The position numbers and the translations under genes were made by a program. The notes below the pieces were generated by a model. It was not told the DNA's origin. It did no database searches and saw only the letters and a list, made by a program, of their open reading frames with translations. Below, piece after piece: positions 11,393 to 25,100 of a stretch of 64,000 nt of DNA (positions are counted from its first letter, which is position 1; each line of letters starts with the position of its first letter). Source of the stretch: Cristatella mucedo (lineage: Eukaryota > Bryozoa > Phylactolaemata > Cristatellidae); assembly GCA_009760855.2 (NCBI GenBank), contig WPIO01000001.1, positions 20,332,001 through 20,396,000 of the forward strand. Reading direction: 5' to 3'.

Positions 11393-13244
11393 GTTACGCC
11401 GGCATCCGCACGATGTTTAGCTGCCTCGCCCCCTCCGCGACCGTGCACCCTCTCCTCCTGACCATCCCGACACCATCATATACGTTCAAGTGGGACCCTA
11501 AATACAGATGAATAAATATTATTGAAATAAATTATTCCATTGAATTGAGCCAAGTTTTGAGGGCTCGCGACAAACTACCACGTGAACTCATTAGGCGAGC
11601 GCTTTCCGGGTTTAGTCACCTGTCAGTGCGTGCAGATTCAAAGGGTTGTTAGTCACATCCTTTACGCAGAGTACACTGGTGGTAAGCATGATATCTTCCC
11701 CGTATTTTATTTGCTTGGTTGGTTGTTGGAAGCGTACTGAAATTGTTGCTGCATATTTGCTGTCCGACCGATAGCCCCGTTTGCCCCGGCCGACCGCATC
11801 TCGCTCCGGCGCGGTCCGAGCTTCACGCTCCACTTGCGTTTACCTAATTAGAAGCTCGAGAGTGCAGCTAAAAGGGTCGCTGGGAGTAGGCTATTTTACT
11901 CGATGCGCTCTTCCTATACCAGCGCGAGATTGATATCCTCGCGCTCGCCACTTGGACTCGTATCCGCATCGTGACCTACCTACTGCACCCGCCGTGGGCG
12001 AGTGGGCGAAGGGGGGGGGGGTTCCTGAGCTGCTTCCGCCTGCATCTGCTGCGACACTTGCCAAGGCCGTAGCGCACTATTGTTGTTGGCTCTCACCTCG
12101 TCTTATCGTAGCGGACCCGTCGTCGGAGTACGGCGCTTCCATTTTTGCGGTGTCCAGAAGCTTTCTTTTTTCGGTCTGAGGTTTAAGATCCAAGGTAGCA
12201 GCCAGCAGATGTTAGTGCTTTATGCGTTTTGGCTAAGCCGTGCAGTTTTCAGGTGAGGCCAACTTGTCGCACGTTCAAGGATTCAATGAATGGCTGCCAC
12301 CGTGCAAAGCTGTGGGTGACCGGTATATAGGAGCTGCACTGCAGGCCTGTCGTGCGATTTTTCGAAGATTATCTTCCGGCAGCCCGTAGCGAGGTGCACT
12401 GGTGTATGGCTGTTCCAAAGCCCCCCCCCTCTTTGCCGCTGACCTGTGCTTGTCGATGCCAAGATGTAAGCAGATCATCTGCTTTTGGTTTCGACTGTGG
12501 CTACTCACGAGTCCGTGGCTTTCAATTCTGGCATTCCTTTCTCTCAAGCATGGCAAAGGCACGCGAGGACATGCACAAAACGAGCAGAGCTGTGCAAATC
12601 AAGATTTTGTCAACTAGAGGATAAGTTGCCATTTTGCATTTTTATGGTATATGCAGCATGCAGACATGCTTCCATCATTATGTATTAAATGAGTTCATTA
12701 GCTTCCAAGTTAGCAGACAAAGTAGTCTTAATTAGGGGGGATTGGTGGATGCATATTGGTGCTTTCGACTGTGCATAGTGAGCAGCCCCACTGACCAGTC
12801 GGCAGGACTTCACTATTCTAGGTTGCAACTTTGGGAAATGGCTCATCCGAAGAGAGAGCTTGCACTGAGAGCTCATTCGCTAACCTCAAACAAGTGGCTT
12901 TTTTTGAGCTCTAAAGTAGTACTCTATCATGCTCAGTCAAGGAGCATTCTGTATAGTTCTGTCAAGCATAGAGCATCTCTTGGAGCTTTGCATGACATTA
13001 AGACACCTCGACAGTGTGCCTATGCAGGTTATTTCAGCCCGCGACCTTGCATTCGTGGGCAGGGTCTGACATTTCCGACTATCGCAGTAATCTAGATGAA
13101 TTGCCGATGTGACCTAGATTCACGACCATAATAGTGCAACCTAGATTTAGTGCTGCCTTGGAAGCCCACTTGCCTGGTGAGGCACACTTCTCTAGACTGA
13201 GAGCAGCTGTGACAGAATTTGGGTGTGGCATTCATTAGGTTCTT
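11393..13244. promoter_or_regulatory. Upstream region between two divergent genes
   Basis: No exon could be supported. The DNA is GC-richer than the flanks (about 11760-12180) and lies upstream of VPS33A on one side and of the CD225-domain gene on the other. Promoters and non-coding first exons may lie here; this is inferred from position only, with no TATA or initiator claimed. Confidence 0.3.
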
Positions 13245-13410
13245 GACACACTAGGTAAGGCGTTTGCTTTCCACGACGTTGGTTATGGGTTCGAATCCTG
13301 CTGTGGATTGTTCTTTATCGCTGCTGCAAGGGGTGGTGATAGCCGTAAAGGCTCTTCTGTCACTATACAAAAGAGGCTGTTAAATCATCTAGTTTTTTAT
13401 CAGCTAGTAT
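13245..13410 (+). mobile_element. SINE-II copy
   Basis: GACACACTAGGTAAGGCG head, GGGTTCGAATCCTGC box B, GGTGGTGATAGCCGTAAAGG body and GAGGCTGTTAAATCATCTAG end. Confidence 0.85.
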
Positions 13411-14761
13411 TCTTTGATCTTTTTTTCCTGGCACGGCTGCATTTGTGGATGCATTTCTCTGTCGGCGTTACAATAAGCCTTTTGAGCTATCCAGGTTTAG
13501 ATCTTTAGTAAGCTAGATCATGCACATTATGTAGTGCATGCAAAGCCTTCAACATAGACTAAGTGAGATGCATAACTAAATCAGGACAGTTGAGGAAGTG
13601 AGTTGCCAGTGGTTAAGAAGATCTGCGAATAAGGCAGTCCCACGAAGGGAATGAAAAGGTGAACTGAGCATTAATTAATGTCTTAATGTGTAGTGCCCTT
13701 GATCATCAATTACGTTATGTTCTGCCCTTGATCATCAATTAGCAACCATATTGCCGTGAGTTGCCCATAAGTGAGGCTGCAGCACGTGTGATAGGTTGGT
13801 TTGGTCATGCTTCTACTAGGTAAAGCCAAAAAGTTGAAGGGAGCTTGGCTTTATCCTATTAATATCTCCATCTAATCTAAGAAGGTCCTCGTCCGGACGA
13901 CATTGCCCATAGAGTAGGATAAGGGTTGCATGCAGTGTTTAGTGCTGAAAGCTTGCTGTAATGTTTTGGTGGGTTTCTCGACAATCGGCTGAGCTAGGCC
14001 AAGAGATGCTCATGAAAATATTAGCCGAACATGGCATCAGCTGAACATGATTTGGGAACAGAACACTATTTGTCAGAAATGGTACTTATCTTTTTCTTAA
14101 TAGAATCTTTTGAGCATCGTCAGGGGATGAGAAGGGTTGGGGCATTGCATATATATACCTCATGGACAGTCGTAGCTGTGATTGAGGTTGCTGCATGTTA
14201 GAAGAGCTTATTTATACAAAATTAAGGACACGGAGTCCTGCTGAAGAACTTCCTGTAGCCGGCTGCTGCTTATCCTGCTTTTCTTATTGTCAGGGGAAGC
14301 CCCCCCCCCCCCCCCCGCTGCTTCCGTGAGTTGTCATTTCTGTTTGACTGTGTGCGTATGTCAGCTGCTCACTGGCACGGTGTGCGCTCACGTCCTTGCG
14401 AACCAGACAAGCTACTCTATTCAGTAGTCACTGGTTTGATTAGGTTGGTGGCCCATCGGAGGTGAAAAGTAGCATAGCTATGTCAAATCTTCGGTTTTGG
14501 TCCTCGGTGAGCCGTCGATGACTGGCCGTCCATTCGCCGACCTCACAGTGAGTGTCTTTCCTATCACGTCAATGAAATCTTCCAGAGTGGCTGTGCATCC
14601 ACCGCATCAGCTAGTATCAGCTCACGATGTCGATGAGACTTGAACTAATTCGTGTCTCTTGGACTAGGGCTAATAATGCCAACCTCATTGTGCAATACTG
14701 TAATGCCTTCTCAGTGCATTGGTAGCTCAAATTCTGTATGTTGGGAAATCTAAAGAACGTT
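13411..14761. other. Unassigned sequence with small repeats
   Basis: No gene seen. It contains a duplicated 18-mer GCCCTTGATCATCAATTA (about 13695 and 13722) and a pure run of about 17 C at 14300-14316. Confidence 0.5.
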
Positions 14762-14900
14762 CTATCTTCACGACCCAGGTCGTGTGCTCGAGTCTTGAAG
14801 CACACTCGAGTCTTGAAGCAAGCAATCATTTATTGCCTGCTGTAAGTGGGTGATTCGCACGAAGCCACTTCAGCCACCATATAAACGAGGTTGTAAAAAA
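14762..14900 (+). mobile_element. SINE-II-related copy
   Basis: CACGACCCAGGTCGTG hairpin, GCTCGAGTCTTGAAGCA given twice as a short tandem duplication, then a body like that of the 59105 copy and TATAAACGAGGTTGT. Confidence 0.55.
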
Positions 14901-15209
14901 CGCTAATCTTTACTCCTTTTTCACTATTGGCCATGGCAGCTGTGAGCGCAGGAACACGCTGTCGTGCTGTCAGCCAGTGCAGAGCCACGAACTGCTTGTC
15001 TTTGCTTGCACCCTCGGCAGCACTCCAGCTGACCTGCCTGTTGTTCATCATTAACCTGGAGGCGCTACCACTGATATTGCAGTGGTGACATTGCTCGTCG
15101 TTACAGTGGCGGCTGGCAGTGTTGCTGCTGTTCGCTGCTTTGTACGCTCGCCCGTGTGTTGGCAGAGAGTGCCACGTCGCTAGCTGTCTGTGCTGCAGGC
15201 CGACACCGG

Positions 15210-15877
15210 ATGGCTTCTAGGCCGGGTGGTTCGCGGGCCGGTTCGCGCGACCGCCTGAACGAACCGGGCGCTGCTTCCGAAGGCTCTCGGGAAGCGTATG
15301 CCTCACGGCCTGCCTCTCGGCCTGCCTCGCGTGCTCCATCGCAAGAGCGGCTGCTGGAAGCGCCAGCTCAGCCTCCTCCTCCTCGGCCGGCGGCCAGGCC
15401 GGCGTCGGTGGCCGGCCATCTGGAATCCAATCCGATCGAGGCGCTCTACGAGCCGTTGGTGCCAGCCGCGGCCAGGCGCGGGTCACGGGAGATGCTCGAC
15501 GCTGGCGGCGGTCCCAGGCCGCCGCCTGTCGGCAGAGCGCTTGCAGCCTCCCGAGAAGACCTCGGCTATTCGCCTCGGCAGCAAGAGCCGCTCTACCAGC
15601 CGGCCCCGTACGCTGCTGCTGTCGTGCGCTCGGCCTCTCGCGACCAGCTGGATCCCGAGTCGTCCCTGTACGCTCCGAGGTCCGTGCCGCGCTCGGCATC
15701 CAAGGAGCTGCTGGATAGAGGCACGTCTGGCGGCCTGCAGCCGCCCGGCTACGAGCGACGCTTTCAGACCAACGCGTCCGCTGCCAACCTGTACGGCAGC
15801 AAGAACATCGACTCGAAAAGCAGAAGCTCCAGCGTGGCCAGCCTGTCAGCGGTTGGTCAGCCCGCACCAAAGTACAG
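15210..15877 (+). CDS. CD225 protein exon 1 (disordered N-terminus)
   Basis: 222 codons plus two bases, ending CCAAAGTACAG before GTTCGA. GC-rich. It contains the repeated motifs SRDRL, SQERL, SREML, SREDL, SRDQL and SKELL. The long open frames in other phases and on the other strand here are composition artefacts. Confidence 0.85.
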
Positions 15878-18800
15878 GTTCGAATTTTGCTGCAGCTGCC
15901 TCTGCAACTAGTACTCACTGGTCGCAGAGCGTCGGTTGCCTCCGGCATTGGGTGGGTTGGTGTGGGGATGTGTGTGTGGGGGGGGGGGTGCTCAGCTCCG
16001 ATAGCTGTGCTGCTCACTGGGATCGGGCTTGCTGAAGGCCAACGGTTGCTTGCAGACCTGACAGCCGGCACGGCAGTGCTAGATCAATCCAGTGGCGTCA
16101 GCTGAGTAGACACTGGTGCTGCTCCCTGGCCTCTGCTAACGTTTGATTAGCCAGTGATCTAGAACAGTTCAGAGGGGCGATCTGGAGCGCCTGACTGCTG
16201 CCACCTGTGTCCCTCTTTGCTGAGCCTGTAAACTGGACGAGATGGAGGTGCACGTTTTATGTGTGATCGACAAGTCTTTTTTGTAGTAATCGTGATGGTT
16301 TGACTTTTTTCCACCGAGTTATGATCTTGGAGCTGAACCAAATTAGATAGTGGCCTTACTTACTGGCCACTCTTCTTTGCCATTGTGCGCCCACTAGAGA
16401 AATTCATGGTGCATCTTCATGAGTTCCCATCATGTAAAGCCAATTTGTACTTGTGGCACAGAGACCAGCTTTGGCAGAACCCAGCCAGCTGTTTTAGCAA
16501 CCATTCCGGTCGAGTCCATACATCGATCACGTGGCTTGATGTGTGAAGTGCATGTCATTACCAGCCCAGGGCACCTGCTGAGTGTCAGGGTTTGTTTCGG
16601 ACTTTTTTTGCCAAGCCGTGAGAATTTAGGTGCAGGCTCTTTCATAGTTCATGTATAGCTGCATTTCGTTCGTGATTATTATTGCCATTCTTTCAGTCGG
16701 TTATTGGTAAATGTGAAACACATTCACCCGAAGGTTAGTCGGCTCGATCATACTCTGTAGATGGTTTTACTGCACGGTTTATAGACCTGCACTACTTTCT
16801 TCTCGCCAAGTACTGTTGTTTGCACAATTGCCAACACCTTGTTCAAAGCAGCCTTTGGCACAGCACCTATGCAACCTCGGCTCTCATGAGTTGCCACGTC
16901 TAGGTTTTTGTATAGATTAGCGCTTACGGCTCTCTACATTGGCTTGCAGTCACAACTAGCCAAGCAGCGTGTATTACTATCATTTAATTTTTCGGGAGCT
17001 TGTTGCACTTTGCTCATTGCTTGCCGGGTGGGCCTCTGTAATATGAGATACCATGGCTTGCATCATCTTTTAAGACAGCTCAGCATGCTGAAGGAGGTTG
17101 CTTCATGCGACCTGTGCCAGAGGCTGAAGGTTTGATCTTTGTCATTGTAATCACGGGTGAAGCTTATACCTTCCCCTGGAACTTAAACTGGGGCGAAGTG
17201 CTCACATGTCACGACTCGGCTCGTGGGTTCGAGTTCAGGAGCCGGCATCCATTGTCGCCCACTGCAAGCGGTGCTGATAGCCACTAAGGCTACTCTGCTG
17301 CTATATAAATGAGTCTGTTTGATCACCTGACCTTTGTTAATACTTCTTATTACTGCTGCCTGGCCGATTGGCCATACCATGGAGCAGTTGGCTTTGGTGG
17401 TGCAGTGTGGCCGGGCTAGGGGGCGAGCAGCTGTGCAATAACAACTGTGCAATGGAATGAGCCAGCATCAATATTTTCTCCAGATGCCAGTCTACCACAT
17501 ATTCGGTTGAATTCTATAGTAAAAAAAAAAGCTAGTCTGATATAACAGCCTCTTTTATGTTGCAGCAAAAGAGCCTTTAAGGCTGTCACCACAGCTTGCA
17601 GTAGGCAATAAAGAATTGCCCACTGCAGGACTCGAACCTACGACCTGGGTCGTGAAAAGCAATGCAGGCAGGGGTGGGAGTCGGGCTTGAGCTGTCCGTA
17701 GTCGGCTCAGCATTCTCTATGGAATTCGGTAATACATATGGGATGGCGTCATGCTTTTGGAATGGGGGTATGAGCATTCTTACTGAATGCACGCTTAACG
17801 GTTGCATTGAAAGTAAAATATCGGCTGACTTAACAGCCTTGTATCACCTGCTTTCAGCCAGCAATGAAGGTTCGGCTGCTGCATGATTCAAACTCATGAC
17901 CGTCATGGTCGTGCCATGCCAGCCTGTTACCCTTGGACCAGGACGCACGATGGAGACGTATGTGCACACTTTAGGCCCATGGGCACAGCAGGATTCACTT
18001 GCTTGGCACCACGTTTTCATTATTTTCCATAACCAGCCCAGTATGTTGGAGGCATTTTCAGGCAACCTAGTGAGAAAGACTGAGCCATGGATCTGCAGTT
18101 TGCACTTGCTGTCCTTGGTGCTTGCTAATGAACCGCAGCATCTGCTTTCACACCAATTCATATCCTGTACGTCTGGAAAAAGCAAGGACCTAATCTTGCA
18201 TGCTCAGCTCTTGATCTATCTGCTCTTAAGCTATCTTTCTCTAGCTTATCAGTGCTTGGGATCTGTTTTAGCCTGATTTTAGCTGTTTGATTATGCCTAC
18301 CAGCATCCGCTGTTTGGCCTCTACTGGGATTGGCAGCTGTTAAAAAAACTCATCTAGTCACCCCCATCTTTCTGGTTTGATAGCTGGGCAGGCCTTGCTA
18401 GTCGGCTGGTTGGATCCTTTGCATCAACTATCAGATGCTGTAAAGTCGTGTATTAGTGGTTGAATGATAGCCGTGTTTATCAGTTAGTTACATATAATGC
18501 AATCCGAACACCACTGAGGCGGTGAACTGGCTGGAGCAGATTGTGGGGATTTAGTAACAACTTGTGCAGTAGTCGCGGTTGTCTGCTCTTGTGCTAGCTC
18601 TGCTACATGCACCCTTAAGCGTGTTTGCTAGGTTGCTTGCAAAAGTTGGCTAGAAGCTGTCCTGTCTGACCAAATGCATTGATTTTCTGTCGTTCCTCGT
18701 GCTTATTGTATTTTATGCTAGTTCGGTCCATTATCATATGCCATTTTGTCCCTAGCATTCTGTGTAAGTGGTGTGCTGGTGGGGGAGTGGTTCCATCAGC

Positions 18801-19030
18801 ATCAGTCCACAAATACCGTGCATATGCAAGGTTCACTGGTGGTTTAGGACAGTACCCGACCGACTCCACTGTTTTAATTGTAAATGATGAGGGCTGGTGT
18901 TTTGTCAGGCCAATAGTGCAGCCGCCTTGCTATAGAGAGTATGCAGAGCTTGTAAGCAGAGAGTATGTAGAGAGAGAGAGAGTATGCAGAGAGTATGCAG
19001 AGCTTGCAAGCAGCAGCAGCAGCTCCTCCA

Positions 19031-19113
<83 letters not shown>

Positions 19114-22100
19114 ATGGGAGAACAGCTGGCTGGGTGCTGTGAGTTCTTCCGCACGACTCATTTCAGCCAAAAGCCCTACTTTCCCAACTACTCAGCTCAA
19201 CGCTACAGCCGACCGAAGCACATTTCGACCACGAGGGAGCCTGGCTACTATAACCTCACAACCGATACAGTGGTGCGCACCAGGAAGTTCCGCACACGCA
19301 CGTACATGTACGTGGGCCGGCCGTGGACGAAGGGCTTCAGCACAACTCCGCGCAACTTCCTTGCGCTGGCCGTCGTGTCGTTCTTCTTCTGTCCGCCGTT
19401 GGGTATCGTAGCTCTAGTCTACGCAGGTGAGGAGAGCCCGAAGCCCGAGCTTTTTCTCTCCCCGTTTGCTTCCTCTCCTCTACTTGCCCTCCTTCCTCTG
19501 CCCTCTGCCTCCCCTCTGCCTCCCCTCCTCCCCTGGTGCACTTGCTCGGCCTTTGCTGCCTGCTACAGGCCAGCTCCGCTGCCAGCCATTGGAGCATGTC
19601 ACAGTTTGCCTCCATATGCAGCATATCCAGCCTTTCCTTTGCTCACTTCGGCTGGTCGATGCATTGAGCATTGGCTGCACAGCCAGCAGGACATCTGGCC
19701 ATCGGCTCAGCAACCTTCACTCATGCAGCTACGCTCGTACGCGGCACTTCTGTGCACTCGGGCATGGCTCTCGCTTGCAATGCTGCCTTTAAGCACACAG
19801 TGTGGGCTGCGTATATTGCACTGCTCTCGTGCCTCTCTGTCCTCTTCCCGTGGTCAACGTCCAGGCAGTAGATGTGTAGGTTGTGTACAGATATCACTCG
19901 CACTCAGTAAGAGGCTCTCTGCGCTGGTTTGGTCCAGCAGTTATGGTGCTCGCCCCGACCAAGGTCTAGCTGAGGCTCCTGGGCTCGAGCCCCGAGGCAT
20001 ATGTGAAGCACCTGAATAGAGATGAAGTTCTCTTGGGGCGCTATACAAATAAATTATATATTCTGCTAGTTGCATGTAGGCTCATTTAACATACTGGCCA
20101 GAGCCTCTGGCAACTGGTTAAGGCCATCAAAGGATAACTGCCGATAGATGAGATCTGGCAACACCAACGAGCACACACATGGTGCAACATATAGTGTATA
20201 GAGCAAGAGAACACCTAGAACAACTAATTAGGATGCTTACGTAGCCTGACCAATTAGTTGATGCTTTCCTTTATAATGCTTGCCGTTGCATACCCTTTTA
20301 CAAGGAAGTGTGCTAGAAACGTTTCTGGTGCCGGCTCGGGCAATTCCTTTCCAACTGTCTAGCCACTGTCTCTCATGCTTGCTTTAGTCACCGTCCTAAT
20401 TCAGCTATGCCTCTCACTTTGTATGTGCCCACACGGTAATAGTAGTAGTAATGGTAATAATACTTTTGATATAGTACACTCAGAGAACACAATCTCTTTC
20501 TAGGCACTTTACATTTGCTGCAAAGGAAGCATAGTCGAATGGCAGTCTGCTTAATGACAGCAAGCACAACATGGTTAGGGGGTAATATGCACAGGGTCAG
20601 CATGCAGATATGGTTAGTGGCAGCATGCACGGTGTCAGCACGCATAAGGACATCAAGGGCGAATTACATGGACCCGCTAAATGTTGTCATAAACAGATGC
20701 ATTTTTGATTTTTTTGTAATGTGGTCAAGTCAGAGGATGCCGTGACGAAAGTCAGAAGTGAGTTCCAAGCTTTGGGAGCATACAAACTAAAGGCACGGTC
20801 TCCAAAACGTTTGATGTTCGTATGCTGTAGAGGTAAACGATTAGGTTCCGAAAAGCAAGTGATACAATGCTTAGCCTTCTGGGGAAGTAGATCTGATAGG
20901 TAGGCTGGAGCCAAAGAACAACGAAGGGACCCGAAAGTGAGTGACAGAACCATGAAATCGATGCGTTACTGTACTCTTGAGCTAGTGTAGGTCGGCGAGA
21001 AGTGGTGTGAAGAGGCAACTGCAAGGCTCATGACAGACAAGCCTAGAGAAGCTGCAGAGTTTTGCACAAGCTATATACACAAGTGGAGACATGATGTCAC
21101 AAATGCATGGACCAATTTAGATGCAGTATCCTTGTCTAAACAAGCCCGAAAGCTCTCGTAGAGGGTACAGAAAGTCAATTGGCTGTCGATTATGCACTGC
21201 AAAGTAAGTGCGTGAACCATGGTAAGCTCCCCCCCCCCTGCAACCACTATTGAATGAACTTGTAAAGTTGATGACGAAAACACTCACTCGTGCACACATA
21301 TATGTGCAGCCGCACGTGCACGCTCACACACGCAGGCATGCACACACGCGTGAACACAACACAACTCATGTACAAGCATGCTAAACCAAATATACACCAT
21401 GTTTAAAGACCACCCTAGTTTGGCTCGGCTCACCTTTAACTAGGTCTTGGGCGACAGCCATGTAGCACATGTAAAGTGCCTGGACAGAGATTAAGTTTTC
21501 ATGTGGTGCTCTACAAAAGATATTTATTATTTAAGGCAAAGTGCTAGTGTTACTGGGGCCAATATGAATGCACTTGGCCTAACTAATGGTAGCGGTGCTG
21601 CGCACTGGGGCTGGTTGTGGTACCAGTTTCAGCCTCTTCGTGCCCTTAGGTTCTGTATGGACAATAAATTAGCTGTTCTATAATTATATTATTCTTCTGC
21701 TTAAAAACCGTTGGCGACAGAAGCTTTAGCTCTGCAGGTCCTAGACTGTGGAACTCACTTCCACAGTTCTTCCGCAACGACAACTACTCTCCTGCTTCCG
21801 ACTATGGCTCATCTTTTCCAGGGTCCTGAGCTGCTACTTCCATGCTATGAACTACCTCAACTGCTCTCCTGACTCTGCTGTGCTTCCCACTTTCTCTTTG
21901 TTGCGTGAGATGAAGTATGTTGGCTACCGAATGCGAACCGAAAGCCGATTAGGCTGAATGCGCTCTACAAAAATCTCCTGCATAACATCCACTTAAGTCT
22001 TTATGGCTTTGTGGAATTACAGATGGAGATACATTACCATTTTTCTGTGAGTCCTGCATGTTCAGTATGCATATTGTGCGATATGAATGCTCTACTTATG

Positions 22101-25100
22101 CTCTGCATACATATTAGGTCCTAGTTCATTTTGACTGCTGAGATATATACCCTGCCACTGGCATGAGGGTAGCAGAAGGCCACACGCACAGTGAAAGAGG
22201 TAGCAGCCGTCCGTGACATTGTGAAAGTGATCATTGCTTGAGAGTAGATAGGAATTGATTTGGCTTCAGATGGCTCAGATCTCGTGAGACCTCACCACTC
22301 GATTGAGAGAGGGAGAGGCAGTGACTAGACTGGGAAGGGAGCCTGCTGATTTGTGTTGCTAATGAGGATTTTGCATCGAGAACTTGCAGTGGCAGTTGTA
22401 ACACATATGTGTCTGCATGTCTGTATTAGCTCGCACCATGTCTGTATTAGCCGATTTAACAGCCTCAGCCTTAGCGGTTATTACCACTACTTGCAGTTGG
22501 CAATAAAGGATCGCCCACTGCAGGATTCGAACCCACAGCATATTTAGCAGCAAAGCTTTACAAGGAGAGAAACAGGTGCAACAGAAATTCCTTAAAATGC
22601 TTACTATTTGTCAAAATTCGCAGAGCTACTTAAATAATGTGCCAGAAATGGAAAAAACATCGATTCCACAGTCAATGTGCCCAGCTGCCAGTTTTTCCAA
22701 GATTAGTCACCAGGCTACCTACCCGAGTCCGACAACAATTGGCTAACCGCGTTCGCTGTTGTGCTAAGTGGAGCAAAATAATTAGTTGCTTTTTGAGCTT
22801 CACCTAGCTTGGGATCGTGCAACGTTTTTGCCTCTTTATGGCTTAGGTAGCAAAATCTTTCATCGAAGATGCAAAGCATACGTTAATAGTCGTAAGGTCG
22901 CACTACATAATTCGTGTGCAGCATAGGCACAAGTGCATATACCTGCTTTTTCTTGTAATTTGAATCGACCAAGTCTTGTTGGGCACGAGTGTCATAATAA
23001 TAATGATATTAATAAGTTATTTGTGTAGCACCCTAAGAGAGATAAATGTCGATATAGGCGCATAAACTCTCCTGTGTAACACCCACATAGCCTTTATGAC
23101 TTTGTGGAGTTTCAGACGGAAATACATTACATTGCATCAATAGGCTGTAAGGAACTGCGTCAACTGGTTTCTGATAATATGACCAGATCACTGTGGACTC
23201 GCTTCGCTGAGTTATAGTAGGTCAATCACGGAAGACAATGCTGTGCCATCTTGCCACTCGACGGAAGTGTGTGCCATCTTACAACATGGCACACGTGTGC
23301 CATCTTTCGGCGTGACGAACTTTCTTCTTTTAATTAGTTGAGATGCACCGTGTCAGCTCGCAAAAGCATACAAAGGATAATTCAACTTGCATGTGGTTCC
23401 CCTTGTCTGGGCAGGCCCGAATGTTCGCAATGTTGCATAGCTGCAGGTTGGCATTGGCTAGTTCCAGAGCTACCAGCTGGGTTCTCTTAAAGGTCTGGAT
23501 GGGGCTGAGCCGTGATGGCTCACTAGGTAAGGTAGTTGCTTTTCAAGACCTCGGCCCCGAGGTCGTAGGTTCGAATCCTGTAGTGGGCGATCCTTTATCG
23601 CCACTGCAAGCGGTGGTGATAGCCGTCAAGGCTCTTCTGTCGCTATACAAAAAGAGGCTGTTAAATATGCTGGTATTTTTTATGGGGCCTTGGATGCCAA
23701 AAGGCAGTTTGTGACGATTTGTAACCACCCTCTTTAGCCTGTCGTGCCAGCACATTTTATGTAATTACCACAGTGTACCAGTGCAACGACAACTACTCTC
23801 CAACTGCCGACTATGGCACATCTTTTTCAGCGGTCCTGAACTGTTACTTCTATGCTACTCACTATCTCAACTGCTCTCCTGACTCTGCTATGCTTCCCAC
23901 TTTCTCTTTGTTGCGTGAGACGAAGTCTGTTGGCTACCGAATGCGTACCGAAAGCCGCTTAGGCTGTGAGTGCGCTATACAAAACTCTCCTGCGTGACAC
24001 CCACACGGTCTTTTTGACTTTGTGGAGTTAGTGACGGAGTTACATTACATTACACTGCAAGTACATGTTACATACCTGCTATCCCCCACCGTGCTAGTAC
24101 ATGTTATGAGTTTGCCCTGTCGTTGACGTGCAGTTGGCTGCAACACCTTGGGTTGTTCTTTGCTGACGAATTGCTATTTATTCGACAAACATGCTCTGCA
24201 TCCTCATCGACTGCCGGCTGAAGGTCGTGTGTTCTGAACCTGTGCGGGTGCCTTGCTTTGATTATACTGGCGTGTGGGGCCGTTAGTGGTTGTTGTGCCA
24301 CCAGTTTTTCTCTGCTGTAGCTACTAGGATTTATAGGTAGGCAAAGCGATTCCCCTTGTCATATTTTCGACTTCAAAAAAGATGCCATGGGTAAGGGGCT
24401 ATTTACCCAGCTCAAGGAGTCTATCCAATGAGCTTGCTTGGACAGGTATACCAAGGTCTGTGATGAGCAGTACAAGGCAATCTGACCACTAACTAGCCGG
24501 ATGGCAGTAACTCTCTTCGTGGATGTGGTTTTGTTAATAGGCACAGCCCAAGTTAGCCACTGTCGGCTGTGCAATTAGGCCGGTTCATTCTGCCCATTCA
24601 GCTCACACTGTCGGTGATCGGTTATGTAATTTCGGAGGGGGCACTGCCCACTGGGAGTTAGCTGCTCCTAGCTCTCTGAGGAACCTTGTTATTTTCTGAG
24701 GGGCAGCATTCCGTAGTTTTGATCAAGTTCCCAGACGGACTTAAGGGTTTTGTGGTCCTATGCAGTTCCGTGTTGTTGGGAACTAGCATTGTAGAGCAGT
24801 TGTTGATCGTGCTTCTGTTAGCATGCCATATGTAGCTAGTACAATTTAAACAGTGGAGGTGGTCTGGTACTTCCTAAACCATCACCGATAGCAACATTGA
24901 ACCTCGCATCTGCACGGTACTCGTGGACTGATACTGATGGAACCGCTCCCCGCCAGCATACCACTTACACACAATGCTAAGGATAAAATGGCACATGAAG
25001 ATACCTTGGCCCAGCATAAAATACACTAAGCACGACAGAAAACCAATGCATTTGGTCAGACAGGACAGCTTCTCACTAACTTTTGCAAGCAACCTAGAAA

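Noticed and set aside
15217-16071. 284-codon minus-strand open frame
   Set aside because: Antisense shadow of GC-rich exon 1 of the CD225 gene; no family motif.
18679-20019. 446-codon plus-strand open frame with poly-Cys
   Set aside because: It joins intron, a CTG repeat, exon 2 of the CD225 gene and read-through into intron 2; the splice sites explain the coding part.
19922-20060. SINE-I heads as functional tRNA genes
   Set aside because: They have box-A and box-B-like segments but no complete cloverleaf, and each is followed by the same SINE body.
23240-23315. TGTGCCATCTT repeated with an inverted ATGGCACAC as a CRISPR-like array
   Set aside because: Copies are about 11 bases with irregular spacing and no unique spacers; a small local duplication in eukaryotic DNA.
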